NCBI RefSeq assembly: GCF_002204185.1 | Contig: NZ_MXPU01000004.1 | Coordinates: forward strand, 310,001 to 374,000 | DNA from: Rhizobium esperanzae | GTDB lineage: Bacteria > Pseudomonadota > Alphaproteobacteria > Rhizobiales > Rhizobiaceae | DNA length: 64,000 nucleotides | Reading direction: 5' to 3' | Shown: positions 55,501-64,000 of the stretch, in pieces | Position numbering within the stretch: the stretch's first letter is position 1 | Layout of the letters: the number at the start of each line of letters is the position of its first letter | The notes under the pieces: model-generated | What the model saw: the letters and a program-made list of their open reading frames with translations, nothing else | Databases searched by the model: none | What the model was told of the DNA's origin: nothing | Made by a program: the position numbers and the translations under genes

Positions 55501-55983
55501 TTGACGCTCATCGAAACTCTTGCCGCCGTGACACCCGGCTCAGCCCTTGCCGAGGCCATGGAAAAACGGGCGGAGATCCTGCGCCTCAGCGAAGCCGCCC
55601 ACGACGCAGTCCTTCTTCCGCGTGATCCCGGTGGGCTGTCGCATGGCCTCAGGGCGGCGCTTGCCGCCCGTATGGCCCGTCACAACCACAGCGAAAAACT
55701 GGCGAAGCACTACGATGAACTGGTGCAACGTGCCGCCGAGGCATCGACAGCGCCGCTCGCCAAGCCAGGTACTAGCGCAACCGATGGGCGCATCGCAGAG
55801 ATCGTCCGCCATGCGGACCGACTGACGGTCGCGCCTCGGGAAGCGACCCGCGACCACATAGAAAGATTGCGCAGTGCGGGAATGACCGACGCAGACATCG
55901 TCCGGCTGTCGGAGCTTGCCGCCTTCGTAAATTATCAGGCTCGCGTCATTGCAGGGCTGGCGCTGATCGGAGGAAGACAATGA
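55501..55983 (+). CDS. CMD-fold protein of the peroxidase-related pair
   Basis: The 160-residue protein belongs to the carboxymuconolactone decarboxylase-like helical fold (AALAARMARHNHSEKLAKHY, ELAAFVNYQARVIAGLALIG). It lacks the CxxC redox motif of AhpD. I recall a paired family named after Agrobacterium vitis Avi_7170 that fits this size and context; this label is from memory. The start is TTG with AAAGGAG at good distance. The stop overlaps the next start (ATGA). Confidence 0.78.
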   Translation: MTLIETLAAVTPGSALAEAMEKRAEILRLSEAAHDAVLLPRDPGGLSHGLRAALAARMARHNHSEKLAKHYDELVQRAAEASTAPLAKPGTSATDGRIAEIVRHADRLTVAPREATRDHIERLRSAGMTDADIVRLSELAAFVNYQARVIAGLALIGGRQ

Positions 55984-56555
55984 GCGAAGTCGTCCATACC
56001 TTCACCACCCAAGTTCCGCGCTGGCAGCCTTACGTCATTCCGGTCGATCTTGAAACTGCGACCGCCGAGCAGCGGGCGGCAATGCAGGTCACGCCCTCCA
56101 ACAAGGGCATCTCCCCCTACGTCCTGACGCTTGCGCATGACCCGGAATCCCTCGCCGTCCGCTCACCCCTGTTCAACCTGATTATGTACGGTAAGGATGG
56201 GCTTTCACCGGGAGAACGCGAGCTGGGCGCCACTGCTGCTTCCGTCGTCAATCGCTGCGTCTACTGCGCCGCCGTCCATGCCTCCCGGTTCATCAGCCAT
56301 ACCAAGCGGACTGATGTGATCGACGCCATTTTCGCCGATGGGCTCGACGCCGAACTCGATGAGCGCCTTCAAACCATCTTCGATTTCTCAGTCCATCTGT
56401 CGACGACACCGCCGGAAGCAACGCAAGCTGACGCGCAGGCGCTGACGGACGTCGGTCTTTCCGAGCTTGAAGCCCTGGACCTCGTGTTATCGTCCGCCAT
56501 ATTCGGCTGGGCGAACCGCCTGATGCATACGCTCGGCGAACCAGTAAAGGACTAG
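55980..56555 (+). CDS. AhpD-like peroxidase-related protein
   Basis: The 191-residue AhpD/CMD-fold protein has the redox motif NRCVYCAAVHASRF (Cys93, Cys96, His100), which is the alkylhydroperoxidase D active site. Such proteins reduce peroxides or disulfides. Paired with the CMD-fold protein just upstream and divergent to a flavin monooxygenase operon, it may remove reactive products of that oxygenation. It resembles the Avi_7169-type family as I remember it. Confidence 0.83.
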   Translation: MSEVVHTFTTQVPRWQPYVIPVDLETATAEQRAAMQVTPSNKGISPYVLTLAHDPESLAVRSPLFNLIMYGKDGLSPGERELGATAASVVNRCVYCAAVHASRFISHTKRTDVIDAIFADGLDAELDERLQTIFDFSVHLSTTPPEATQADAQALTDVGLSELEALDLVLSSAIFGWANRLMHTLGEPVKD

Positions 56556-56602
56556 ACATTTCCGGGTTAGCTTGAAGCATTCTGTTGGATTCGGCGTAGG
56601 CG

Positions 56603-57085
56603 TCACCGCATGCGCATCAGGTCCACAGCGCGATTGCTGATGATTGCTTCCATCGAAAAATAGCCGGTCACTGTCGCAAGATTGAAGTTCGTTATCAGCT
56701 TCTGGTAGAAAGCGTCATAGCCCGACATTCCTTTGGTGATGACCTTGATCAGGTAGTCCCAGTCGCCGCCTATTCGGTAGAAATCGACGACTTCCGGCAT
56801 CCGTTCGACGTGCTTGCGAAAATCTTCCGACCATTCCTTTGAATGATGGCGAGTTCGGATCATGACGATCACCGTGAGATCATAACCGAGCGCTTCGAAA
56901 TCGATGGAGGCGCGCGATCCTTTGATGACACCTGTCGCATAAAGGCGCTGAAGCCGGCGCCAGCAAGCATTCTGCGACAGTCCGACTTGCTCGGCCAAGT
57001 CACGTTGAGAAAGCGAAGAATCCTGCTGCATGCACGTCAGAATTCTCAGATCAATTTCGTCGATTTTTAAACTGTTATCGATCAT
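56603..57085 (-). CDS. Lrp/AsnC-family transcriptional regulator
   Basis: The 160-residue regulator has an N-terminal helix-turn-helix (IDEIDLRILTCMQQDSSLSQ, NACWRRLQRL) and a C-terminal RAM ligand-binding domain (FYRIGGDWDYLIKVITKGMS). It is divergent from the cysteine desulfurase-like gene, the arrangement seen for cysteine-responsive Lrp relatives that induce sulfide or cysteine detoxification. A TTG three codons upstream is less likely than the ATG at 57085. Confidence 0.9.
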   Translation of the reverse strand: MIDNSLKIDEIDLRILTCMQQDSSLSQRDLAEQVGLSQNACWRRLQRLYATGVIKGSRASIDFEALGYDLTVIVMIRTRHHSKEWSEDFRKHVERMPEVVDFYRIGGDWDYLIKVITKGMSGYDAFYQKLITNFNLATVTGYFSMEAIISNRAVDLMRMR

Positions 57086-57181
57086 ATGACCCAATCTTGT
57101 CGTATTCGTCCAAAAAATCGGTGAAGTTTTCGACGGTGATGCAGATTAGAATCGTTGTCAAATCCTTCGCGGAGAATGACG

Positions 57182-58681
57182 ATGCACGAACTGGCTGCGC
57201 GCTATCCATCAAAAGAGCCCTCCACTGTTCTCGGCAAGTTCAAGAGTGATCTCAACCGAGATGACCCCACCGGCAGGTTCAGGGCGGGGCTGATAGGCTC
57301 AAAGGCGAAGGTCGACGGCCCGTTCGGCCCCAAGGACCTCGTCTATGCCGACTATGTGGCTTCGGGACGCGCGCTCAGACAGATCGAAGAATTCATCCTC
57401 GAAGAGGTCCTTCCCTACTACGCGAACAGCCATACCGAGGCGTCCTACTGCGGAGGGATGATGACCCGCCTTCGACGGGAAGCCCGCTCGATCATTGGAG
57501 AGCTCTGCGGAGCCGATCGACAGCATGCCGTTATCTTTGCCGGATCCGGCGCGACGGCGGGCCTCAATCGCCTGGTGAAGCTGCTGGGCGTCGCCGATGC
57601 GATCGCGGCCGGCAAAAGCGTGCGCGTCGTCCTCGGCCCATATGAACACCACTCCAACATCCTGCCTTGGCGCGAGAGCGGAGCGGAGGTCATCGAAATT
57701 GCCGAGGGCAACGACGGTGGTCCCGATCCGGTCATGTTGCAGAAGGCACTTGAGAACGCGCCCGCAGATTTGACCATTTGCTCGTTCTCTGCCGCATCGA
57801 ACGTCACCGGCATCCTGACCGACGTCGTGGCTTTCACAAAGATTGCAAAGGCCGCAGGCGCCAAAGTCGTCTGGGACTATGCGGGGGCCGGACCATACGT
57901 GCCGATTGCGATGACGCCCGAGCTTGGCGCCGAAATCGACGCAATCGTCGTGTCTCCTCACAAGTTCCTGGGCGGCCCAGGGGCCTCCGGCATATTGGTC
58001 GTGCGGCAGGACGCGGTAGTGACGAGCAAGCCATCCTGGCCCGGGGGCGGCACGGTGAAATTCGTGTCACCCACGGGGCACGATTACAGCGACAGCCTGG
58101 AGTCTCGGGAGGAAGCGGGAACACCCAACGTCATCGGCGACATCCGTGCGGCGCTTGCCTTTCTGGTCAAGGACGCGATCGGACTTGATGCAATCAAGCG
58201 GCTGAACGACGAGTACACGCGGCGCGCCTTCACCGCCTGGAAGGACGTTTCGGAGATCGAACTGCTTGGCTCCACCTCGATCGCACGCTTGCCGATCTTT
58301 TCGTTTCGCGTGCGCGATGGAAAGGGTGGCTACATCCACCAGCAATTGGTCACCCGCATGCTCAGCGATCGGTTTGGCATTCAGGCCCGTGGCGGCTGCG
58401 CCTGCGCTGGACCCTACGTGCATCGGCTGCTTTCGATAGACACCCGGACGTCGGAGCGCATGCGGCAGGCGATCTTGGCTGGCAACGAAATCGAGAAACC
58501 CGGATTCACGCGGCTCAACTTGAGCGTCCTGGCATCGGACGAAACAGTTGCCTTCATCCTGGATTCGGTCGCGCAACTCGCGCGGGACGCATCGTCGTAT
58601 GTCGCGCTCTACACCTTCGATCCGGCGCGCGCGATCTTCTCACCGGTCGCGTCCGGTCGACAGGAGGCGATCTGTGCGTAG
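57182..58681 (+). CDS. Cysteine desulfurase-like PLP enzyme (aminotransferase class V)
   Basis: The 499-residue fold-type I enzyme has a PLP Schiff-base Lys261 (VVSPHKFLGGPGASG), GASGILVV, and a C-terminal Cys pair ARGGCACAGPYVHRL (Cys406, Cys408), in place of the NifS/SufS catalytic loop. At about 500 residues it is longer than SufS. The likely reaction is removal of sulfur from cysteine or a related thiol as persulfide. GGAG seven bases before the ATG at 57182 makes that the best start; an ATG two codons upstream is possible. It overlaps the MBL gene, giving an operon for persulfide handling. Confidence 0.8.
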   Translation: MHELAARYPSKEPSTVLGKFKSDLNRDDPTGRFRAGLIGSKAKVDGPFGPKDLVYADYVASGRALRQIEEFILEEVLPYYANSHTEASYCGGMMTRLRREARSIIGELCGADRQHAVIFAGSGATAGLNRLVKLLGVADAIAAGKSVRVVLGPYEHHSNILPWRESGAEVIEIAEGNDGGPDPVMLQKALENAPADLTICSFSAASNVTGILTDVVAFTKIAKAAGAKVVWDYAGAGPYVPIAMTPELGAEIDAIVVSPHKFLGGPGASGILVVRQDAVVTSKPSWPGGGTVKFVSPTGHDYSDSLESREEAGTPNVIGDIRAALAFLVKDAIGLDAIKRLNDEYTRRAFTAWKDVSEIELLGSTSIARLPIFSFRVRDGKGGYIHQQLVTRMLSDRFGIQARGGCACAGPYVHRLLSIDTRTSERMRQAILAGNEIEKPGFTRLNLSVLASDETVAFILDSVAQLARDASSYVALYTFDPARAIFSPVASGRQEAICA

Positions 58682-59552
58682 ACCTGATGTCGCCGCCTTC
58701 TTCGACGCGCGTACCTTTTCGATTCAATACGTGGTCAGCGATCCGCAAACCAGGGCCTGTGCGATCATCGACCCGGTTCTCGATTTCGACGAGAAGTCAG
58801 GATCGACAACGACCCACAACGCCGAAATGCTGTTGGACCACATTCGGGACCAGGACCTGCGCCTGCACTGGATCCTCGACACTCATCCGCATGCCGATCA
58901 CCTTTCGGCCGCCGCCTATCTGAAGGAGCGGACCGGCGCGCCAACGGCGATCGGGAGCCGCGTCACGGATGTTCAGAAAATCTGGTCGAAGATCTACAAC
59001 TGGCCTGATCTTCCCGTCGACCGCAGCCAGTGGGATCGGCTCTTCTTCGATGGAGAGACCTTCTCTATTGGGAACATCGAGGTCGGCGTCATGTATTCGC
59101 CTGGCCATACCCTTGCCTCGATCACCTACACGGCGGGCGACGCCGTGTTCGTTCATGACACTGTCTTCATGCCTGACAGTGGCACTGCCCGTGCGGATTT
59201 TCCAGGCGGTAGCGCCAGGTCACTCTGGTTGAGCATTCAGAACATCCTGTCGTTACCAGGCGATACGCGCCTCTTTGTGGGACACGATTATCAGCCCGGC
59301 GGCCGGCAGCCGCTCTGGGAAAGCACAGTGGAACGTCAGAGGGCGGAAAACATCCACGTTGCGCGATGTGCTTGCGCCGACGCGTTCGTCACCCTTCGGG
59401 AGGCGCGTGATCGCACGCTGCCGATGCCGAAGCTCATACTTCACGCGCTGCAGGTCAACATCAACGGCGGCCGGCTACCGGAACCCGAAGGGAACGGCCT
59501 TCGCTATCTCAAGTTCCCGATGGGTGCCTTTCAAGGTTCCGTCTGGTCCTGA
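58674..59552 (+). CDS. Persulfide dioxygenase-like metallo-beta-lactamase fold protein
   Basis: The 292-residue protein has the HxHxDH iron-site motif THPHADHLSAAAYLKERTG and SPGHTLASITYT, with VFVHDTVFMPDSGTARADFP. This resembles ETHE1/Blh-type persulfide dioxygenases that oxidise glutathione persulfide to sulfite. The GTG start has AGGAGG seven bases upstream and overlaps the previous gene by eight bases. Substrate remains to be shown. Confidence 0.85.
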   Translation: MRRPDVAAFFDARTFSIQYVVSDPQTRACAIIDPVLDFDEKSGSTTTHNAEMLLDHIRDQDLRLHWILDTHPHADHLSAAAYLKERTGAPTAIGSRVTDVQKIWSKIYNWPDLPVDRSQWDRLFFDGETFSIGNIEVGVMYSPGHTLASITYTAGDAVFVHDTVFMPDSGTARADFPGGSARSLWLSIQNILSLPGDTRLFVGHDYQPGGRQPLWESTVERQRAENIHVARCACADAFVTLREARDRTLPMPKLILHALQVNINGGRLPEPEGNGLRYLKFPMGAFQGSVWS

Positions 59553-59616
59553 GCAACCCGATTACGGCACCTCGTCCGCTGACTGAACATTCTGTGCTCA
59601 CGCAGGATCCTGAAAA

Positions 59617-60396
59617 ATGGCGCTAGATCTTTTCCAATATGGCATGGGGACCCTCAGCGGCGCCTTGGTTGGCTTCACCCTCGCCCTTCTGGGCGGTGGC
59701 GGCTCCATCCTTGCCGTCCCGCTTCTTGTTCACGCCGTAGGACTGACCGACGCCCATACCGCCATTGCCACCAGCGCCGTTGCCGTTGCTTCGAATGCGT
59801 TGATCAGCCTAGTCATGCACGCGCGCCGAGGAACGGTGATATGGCGGTATGCGGGACTTTACTGCGCGACTGGCACCGTCGGGGCGCTGCTCGGCGCGTC
59901 GATCGGAAAGATGCTCGATGGGAAGCATCTGCTTTTGTATTTCTCGGGGCTGATGATCGCCATCGCCATCTTGATGCTGCGTCGAATAAGCGTCGCCAGC
60001 GAAGATACCTGTATCTTCGAACGTCGGAACACCACCAAGGTTCTTGCGATCGGTGGCGGGAGCGGCGTCGTCTCCGGCTTTTTCGGAATAGGCGGTGGCT
60101 TCCTGATCGTCCCCGGCCTGGTGTTTTCCACCGGAATGCCGACGATCAATGCGGTGTCGACCTCTTTGGTCGCGATCGTGGCGTTCGGTTCGACTACGGC
60201 TGCCACCTATTCCATCTCAGGTCTCGTCGACTGGCCGCTCGCCGCGGTCTTCATCGCGGGAGGCGCGTTCGGCGCCGTCCTCGGCTGCAAGCTTGTGCAC
60301 CGCCTTAGGCCCTGTCAATCTGCGCTCAATAGTGTTTTTGCGGGCGCCATTCTCACCTTCGGCATCGCCATGGCGTGGAGCACCCTCCTCGGATAG
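59617..60396 (+). CDS. TSUP-family (TauE/SafE) sulfite exporter
   Basis: The 259-residue membrane protein has about eight helices and the two repeated halves of TSUP transporters: VGFTLALLGGGGSILAVPLL and GVVSGFFGIGGGFLIVPGLV. Members export sulfite or other organosulfonates. It follows the persulfide dioxygenase gene by 64 bases; together they could oxidise sulfur to sulfite and expel it. Confidence 0.87.
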   Translation: MALDLFQYGMGTLSGALVGFTLALLGGGGSILAVPLLVHAVGLTDAHTAIATSAVAVASNALISLVMHARRGTVIWRYAGLYCATGTVGALLGASIGKMLDGKHLLLYFSGLMIAIAILMLRRISVASEDTCIFERRNTTKVLAIGGGSGVVSGFFGIGGGFLIVPGLVFSTGMPTINAVSTSLVAIVAFGSTTAATYSISGLVDWPLAAVFIAGGAFGAVLGCKLVHRLRPCQSALNSVFAGAILTFGIAMAWSTLLG

Positions 60397-60707
60397 CTCG
60401 CTGTTAGCCCCGGTCGATTTGCTTGTGCTTCCACATCCTCTTCAGATTGCCGAGCAACGGCTCGAGATGGAGTAATGTCGCCGACAAGGAGGAAGGGCTT
60501 TTCGAACCAGAGCAATTAGAGAAGCCATCGGCGGTCGCCGTGCTCGCGGTGGTCTTCCGGGACCGCATCTCCTATCTGATGAGAAGGCATTCGCAATTGC
60601 TTGCCTCCGTCTCGCGCGCGATCGCCAGTCTTGGCTGGCCTCGTGCTTGTCGCTATCGCCGCGATCGAGATAGCGAACTGGTTGAACGCGCGATGAGGAT
60701 CAGAGCG
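60397..60707. other. Gap with ambiguous coding traces
   Basis: No intact gene is supported in this 311-base stretch. One frame stays open into the next gene without a convincing start, and another reads LAGLVLVAIAAIEIANWLNA before a stop at 60693-60695, like the end of a membrane protein. This may be a decayed gene or chance in GC-rich DNA. Confidence 0.35.
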
Positions 60708-61256
60708 ATGCTAAGACTGCAGACTATACTCGCTTCGGCAGCAATTGCTTTCGTGCCTCTCACCACCGCCCTTGCGGACGATGGTCTGCCGTCGTTCGAC
60801 CACTTCGCCGATCGCTGCCTGGACCGCGGGCCGCAGTACGATCGCGCGGCCGCACTCGCCCACCGAAACAAGTGGCCGTCGCTTGCTTCCGACATGGTGT
60901 TGAGCATTCTTCCTCTTTCGGAACCCGTGGCATTCGACGGCTGGATCACCGGGGCGGGCAGCACGGCGCCATTGGAAGCCCTGGTCGTTGGACGGGCTAT
61001 GGTCGGAGAGAAGGCTGTCGAGAGCTGCACGATGGCCTTCGCGGGGACCGACGCCGCAGGCTTCGAGCGCAGCCTTGTTTCAACAACAGCGGCAAGGCCG
61101 TCCGGAGAGCAGAACGGTGAAGGACGTATCCGGAAATTCTTCACGATCGAGCGCGATGGGTTGAAAGAGGCAGTGACGCTCGATCTTCCCATCTACCCGA
61201 ACGGCAGCGACGAGGTGGTCGCGAGCGTCGTCGCCGAGCAACAAACCGAGCACTGA
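60708..61256 (+). CDS. Secreted hypothetical protein
   Basis: The 182-residue product has a Sec signal (MLRLQTILASAAIAFVPLTT, cleavage near ALA) and a soluble domain with two Cys residues (DRCLDRG and ESCTMAF) that could pair. GAGGA stands eight bases before the ATG at 60708; an ATG five codons upstream is an alternative. Family not recognised. It is isolated between the TSUP gene and the kinase. Confidence 0.6.
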   Translation: MLRLQTILASAAIAFVPLTTALADDGLPSFDHFADRCLDRGPQYDRAAALAHRNKWPSLASDMVLSILPLSEPVAFDGWITGAGSTAPLEALVVGRAMVGEKAVESCTMAFAGTDAAGFERSLVSTTAARPSGEQNGEGRIRKFFTIERDGLKEAVTLDLPIYPNGSDEVVASVVAEQQTEH

Positions 61257-61566
61257 ATTTGTCCCGATGACAAAGCGATCAATGCATTCTGTCCCGCCAT
61301 GCCGCATCGGCCGCGCCTTCGCAGCATCGCAAAAATTGCCGAACTAGCAGTTCTTGCCAGCGTCCGCTTGCGGCTAAAGCGCTGAACACGGGACGGTAAC
61401 GATATTTCGACCGAACCCTTTCCCTGCCATTTCAAACCTCTATGTTGACGGTTGGACGAGCTAAACCCCTACGGCGCGCATCTTTTCAGGCGCGCAAGAA
61501 ATGCTGTAGAACGTTGAATTGCTGCCATTCACACCGGCGCGGCGGGCGATAGGGAAGCGGTTTTGA
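61257..61566. other. Gap containing a degraded copy of a small-protein tail
   Basis: This 310-base interval before the kinase gene contains the remnant described at 61267-61347 and no other recognised element. The remaining part is presumed to hold the kinase promoter; no clear motif was found. Confidence 0.4.
61267..61347 (+). pseudogene. Remnant of the small membrane protein seen at 48197
   Basis: In frame, the end reads RIGRAFAASQKLPN-stop, against DIGRALAASQKFYRK-stop at 48376. The nucleotides also align (catcggccgcgc, tcgcagc, tcgca) over about 33 bases with few changes. The membrane helix is missing, so this is a truncated paralogue or a fragment left by recombination. Confidence 0.45.
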
Positions 61567-64000
61567 ATGGGAAGCGTCGGCAACAGCTGGCCGAGAGGCG
61601 GCGGCAAAATCGGCGAATTGTTGCGGCATCCGGCCTTTGACGCCGTCGGTCTCGGACCGGTCGAAAGCTGGCCTGCTTCTCTCAAGCATATCGCCGAAAT
61701 GGTGTTGAATTCGCGCCAGCCGAAATTCGTCGCCTGGGGTCCGGATCTCGCCTTTCTCTACAATGATGCCTACGTGCCTGTTTTCCCCGACCGGCATCCT
61801 GGCGCACTCGGGAGACCCTTTCGCGAGGTTTGGGCTGATATCTGGGAACAGTTCTCGCCGATCGTCGCCAGCACGCTTGAAGGCAGGCCGCAGCTGTTTA
61901 AAGAGCTGCTCATCCCGATGCGCCGGGACGGCCGCACCGAGGATACCTGGTTCACCTTCTCCTACACGCCGCTGCGCGACGATGACGGCGCCATCGCCGG
62001 CATCCTCTGCGCGACCCTCGACGTCACCGAACAGGTCGCCGCCAAGCGCGGCGAGAAGCTGGCGCTGGAAGAACTGCGCGCCAAATCGGAGGCGCTTGCA
62101 GTCGTCAACCAGGCGGGCGCCGCTATTACCATCGAGCCCGATGTCGAACGTCTCACCCAGATTGTCGTCGATGCCGGTGTGACACTGACGGGCGCCGAAT
62201 TCGGCGCCTTCTTCTACAATGTCGATGATGGCGAGGGCGGCAGCTACATGCTTTACGCGCTCTCCGGCGTCGACCGGAAGAACTTCGAGAAATTCCCGAT
62301 GCCACGCAATACAAAGGTCTTCGAGCCGACCTTCAGCGGCGAAGGCATCGTGCGCTCCGACGACATCCTGCTCGACCCGCGCTACGGCCAGAATCCGCCG
62401 CATTCCGGCATGCCGACGGGGCATCTCCCGGTCAGGAGCTATCTTGCCGTGCCGGTCAAATCGCGCGACGGCAGTGTTATCGGCGGCTTGTTCTTCGGCC
62501 ACGGCGAACCCGGCCGCTTCTCTCAAGCGGCTGAGGCGAGCCTCGTCGGCCTCGCCGGCCAATCGGCCGTCGCGATCGACAATATCCGGCTGTTCCGTGC
62601 CGCCAAAATCGAAATCGACCAGCGCCGCCACATGGAAGATCAGCTGCGCAAACTCAACGAAATGCTCGAGGTCCGGGTCGCGGCCGAGATCGCCGATCGC
62701 CAGCAGGCCGAAGCAGCGCTCCAGCAGTCGCAGAAGATGGAATCGATCGGCAAGCTCACCGGCGGCGTTGCCCATGACTTCAACAATCTGCTGCAGGTGA
62801 TCTCAGGCAATCTGCAGCTTCTCGGCAAGGACGTGGCCGATAATGGCCGGGCAAGAGAGCGTATTTCGAATGCGCTTGCCGCCGTCGAACGCGGCTCGCG
62901 ACTGGCAAGCCAGTTGCTCGCCTTCGGCCGCCGCCAGGCGCTGGAACCGAAGGTCGTCAATATCGGCCGCCTGGTCACCGGCATGGACGACATGCTGCGT
63001 CGCGCGCTCGGAGAGGAAATCGAAGTCGAGACCATCGTCTCCGGCGGCCTCTGGAACGCCTTCGCCGATCCGGCCCAGATCGAGAACGCCCTGCTCAACC
63101 TCGCGATCAACTCGCGCGACGCTATGGATGGCGTCGGCAAGCTGACGATCGAGGTCGGCAACGCCTTCCTCGACGATTCCTACAACCGCACCCATCCCGA
63201 GGTGAAGGCCGGCCAATATGTCGTGCTCGCCGTCACCGATACCGGCTCCGGCATGACGCAAGAGGTGATGGAGCAGGCCTTCGAGCCGTTCTTCTCGACG
63301 AAACCGGAAGGCAAGGGCACCGGTCTCGGCCTGTCGATGGTCTACGGCTTCGTCAAACAGTCCGGCGGCCACGTGAAGATCTACAGCGAGATCGGCGAAG
63401 GCACGACCGTCAAACTCTACCTCGCCCGCTCGTTCCGCAGCGAGGATCGCGCCACGGCGGCCGACACCATGCCGGCGACCGGTGGAACCGAAACCATCCT
63501 TGTCGCCGAGGACGACGAGGGCGTTCGCGCCACGGTCGTCGAGATGCTCTCGGATCTCGGCTATTACGTGCTGAAGGCGAAGGATGCGCACAGCGCCCTC
63601 ACCGTGATCGAGAGCGGCGCCCATATCGACCTGCTCTTTACCGATGTCGTCATGCCCGGCCCCCTGCGGAGCCCGGAGCTTGCGCGCATGGCGCGACAGC
63701 GCCTGCCCGACATCGCCGTGCTCTACACCTCGGGCTATACCGAAAACTCGATCGTCCATGGCGGCAGGCTCGATCCGGGCCTGGAGCTGCTCTCCAAGCC
63801 CTATACGCGCGAGGAGCTCGCCCGCAAGATCCGCCAGGTGCTCGCCAACCGGCCGCAACGCCACCAGGCGGAGGCCAATCAGCGGGTGTCCAATGCAAGG
63901 CGACCTGATCCACAGGTTCCCGGCACGGCTGGAAAGCTGAGGCTGCTGCTCGTCGAAGACGATGCATTCATCCGGATGGATACCGCCGAAATCCTGCAGG
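61567..64000 (+). CDS. PAS/GAF hybrid sensor histidine kinase (partial)
   Basis: About 811 residues are visible before the window edge. The order is a PAS-type domain (FVAWGPDLAFLYNDAYVPVF, TWFTFSYTPLRDDDG), a GAF domain (about 185-355), a coiled linker, a HisKA-like region with GVAHDFNNLLQVISGN (His403), and an ATPase with ALLNLAINSRDAMDG and GTGLGLSMVYGFVKQ. A receiver has Asp693 (LLFTDVVMPG), and the start of a second receiver (LRLLLVEDDAFIRMDTAEIL) runs into the edge. It is a cytoplasmic phosphorelay kinase; no membrane segment is seen. The start is a weakly signalled ATG at 61567. Confidence 0.87.
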   Translation, partial: MGSVGNSWPRGGGKIGELLRHPAFDAVGLGPVESWPASLKHIAEMVLNSRQPKFVAWGPDLAFLYNDAYVPVFPDRHPGALGRPFREVWADIWEQFSPIVASTLEGRPQLFKELLIPMRRDGRTEDTWFTFSYTPLRDDDGAIAGILCATLDVTEQVAAKRGEKLALEELRAKSEALAVVNQAGAAITIEPDVERLTQIVVDAGVTLTGAEFGAFFYNVDDGEGGSYMLYALSGVDRKNFEKFPMPRNTKVFEPTFSGEGIVRSDDILLDPRYGQNPPHSGMPTGHLPVRSYLAVPVKSRDGSVIGGLFFGHGEPGRFSQAAEASLVGLAGQSAVAIDNIRLFRAAKIEIDQRRHMEDQLRKLNEMLEVRVAAEIADRQQAEAALQQSQKMESIGKLTGGVAHDFNNLLQVISGNLQLLGKDVADNGRARERISNALAAVERGSRLASQLLAFGRRQALEPKVVNIGRLVTGMDDMLRRALGEEIEVETIVSGGLWNAFADPAQIENALLNLAINSRDAMDGVGKLTIEVGNAFLDDSYNRTHPEVKAGQYVVLAVTDTGSGMTQEVMEQAFEPFFSTKPEGKGTGLGLSMVYGFVKQSGGHVKIYSEIGEGTTVKLYLARSFRSEDRATAADTMPATGGTETILVAEDDEGVRATVVEMLSDLGYYVLKAKDAHSALTVIESGAHIDLLFTDVVMPGPLRSPELARMARQRLPDIAVLYTSGYTENSIVHGGRLDPGLELLSKPYTREELARKIRQVLANRPQRHQAEANQRVSNARRPDPQVPGTAGKLRLLLVEDDAFIRMDTAEILQ

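Noticed and set aside
1..64000. CRISPR arrays, tRNA or rRNA genes, insertion sequences and prophage
   Set aside because: I saw no regularly spaced direct repeats, tRNA-like cloverleaf ends, rRNA segments or transposase/integrase motifs.

Overview
The window looks like chromosome, or a large stable replicon, of a Rhizobium of the R. leguminosarum/R. etli type. GC and third-position GC are high throughout. RIME-like intergenic palindromes, a RopA-type porin, a kdp operon ending in a second ptsN, DUF982 and DUF2934 genes and EcfG-type promoter motifs all point that way. This is inference from protein and motif recognition; no database was searched. I saw no rRNA, tRNA, CRISPR array, transposase or prophage gene.

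Layout. 1-8198: the start of a branched-chain amino acid type binding protein gene, a small membrane protein, a LysR regulator, a cupin, glutaryl-CoA dehydrogenase, a DUF4126-FAD oxidoreductase-DedA run and a polyol dehydrogenase. 8435-9056: a small hypothetical protein and a degenerate CopC. 9288-18058: potassium uptake, with a 27-aa membrane peptide followed by kdpF-A-B-C-D-E and a ptsN paralogue. 18104-19120: porin. 19481-23285: sulfate ABC importer (sbp-cysT-cysW-cysA). 23516-25596: SleB-like hydrolase and peptidase T. 26389-31871: non-homologous end joining, with ligD convergent to a ku-ku-ligase operon. 32100-38332: a sugar-type ABC importer with a trans-sulfuration-type PLP enzyme and a GntR regulator.

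39344-44120 is a copper delivery cluster (DUF2946-like, PepSY membrane protein, fused PCuAC protein, Sco, CopC, CopD). 44297-49765 holds an EEP-family phosphohydrolase, cardiolipin synthase, UdgX-type uracil-DNA glycosylase, a DUF2934 protein, two tiny ORFs and an MFS carrier. 49824-56555 is a divergent locus with a polar amino acid ABC importer, a flavin monooxygenase and a LysR on one side and two CMD/AhpD-fold proteins on the other. 56603-60396 is a sulfur module: an Lrp regulator divergent from a cysteine desulfurase-like enzyme, a persulfide dioxygenase-like MBL protein and a TSUP exporter. The window ends with a secreted hypothetical protein and a hybrid histidine kinase cut by the right edge.

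How parts may work together. GGAAC-N16/17-CGTT motifs, the signature of the alphaproteobacterial general stress sigma factor, lie before ligD and the DUF2934 gene, and a weaker form lies before the ku operon, so DNA end joining may be stress-induced. The PtsN paralogue behind KdpDE suggests a local link between the nitrogen PTS and potassium uptake. The 49824-56555 and 56603-60396 loci each read as compact uptake/oxidation or detoxification pathways with their own regulator, and are the best candidates for incompletely described systems.
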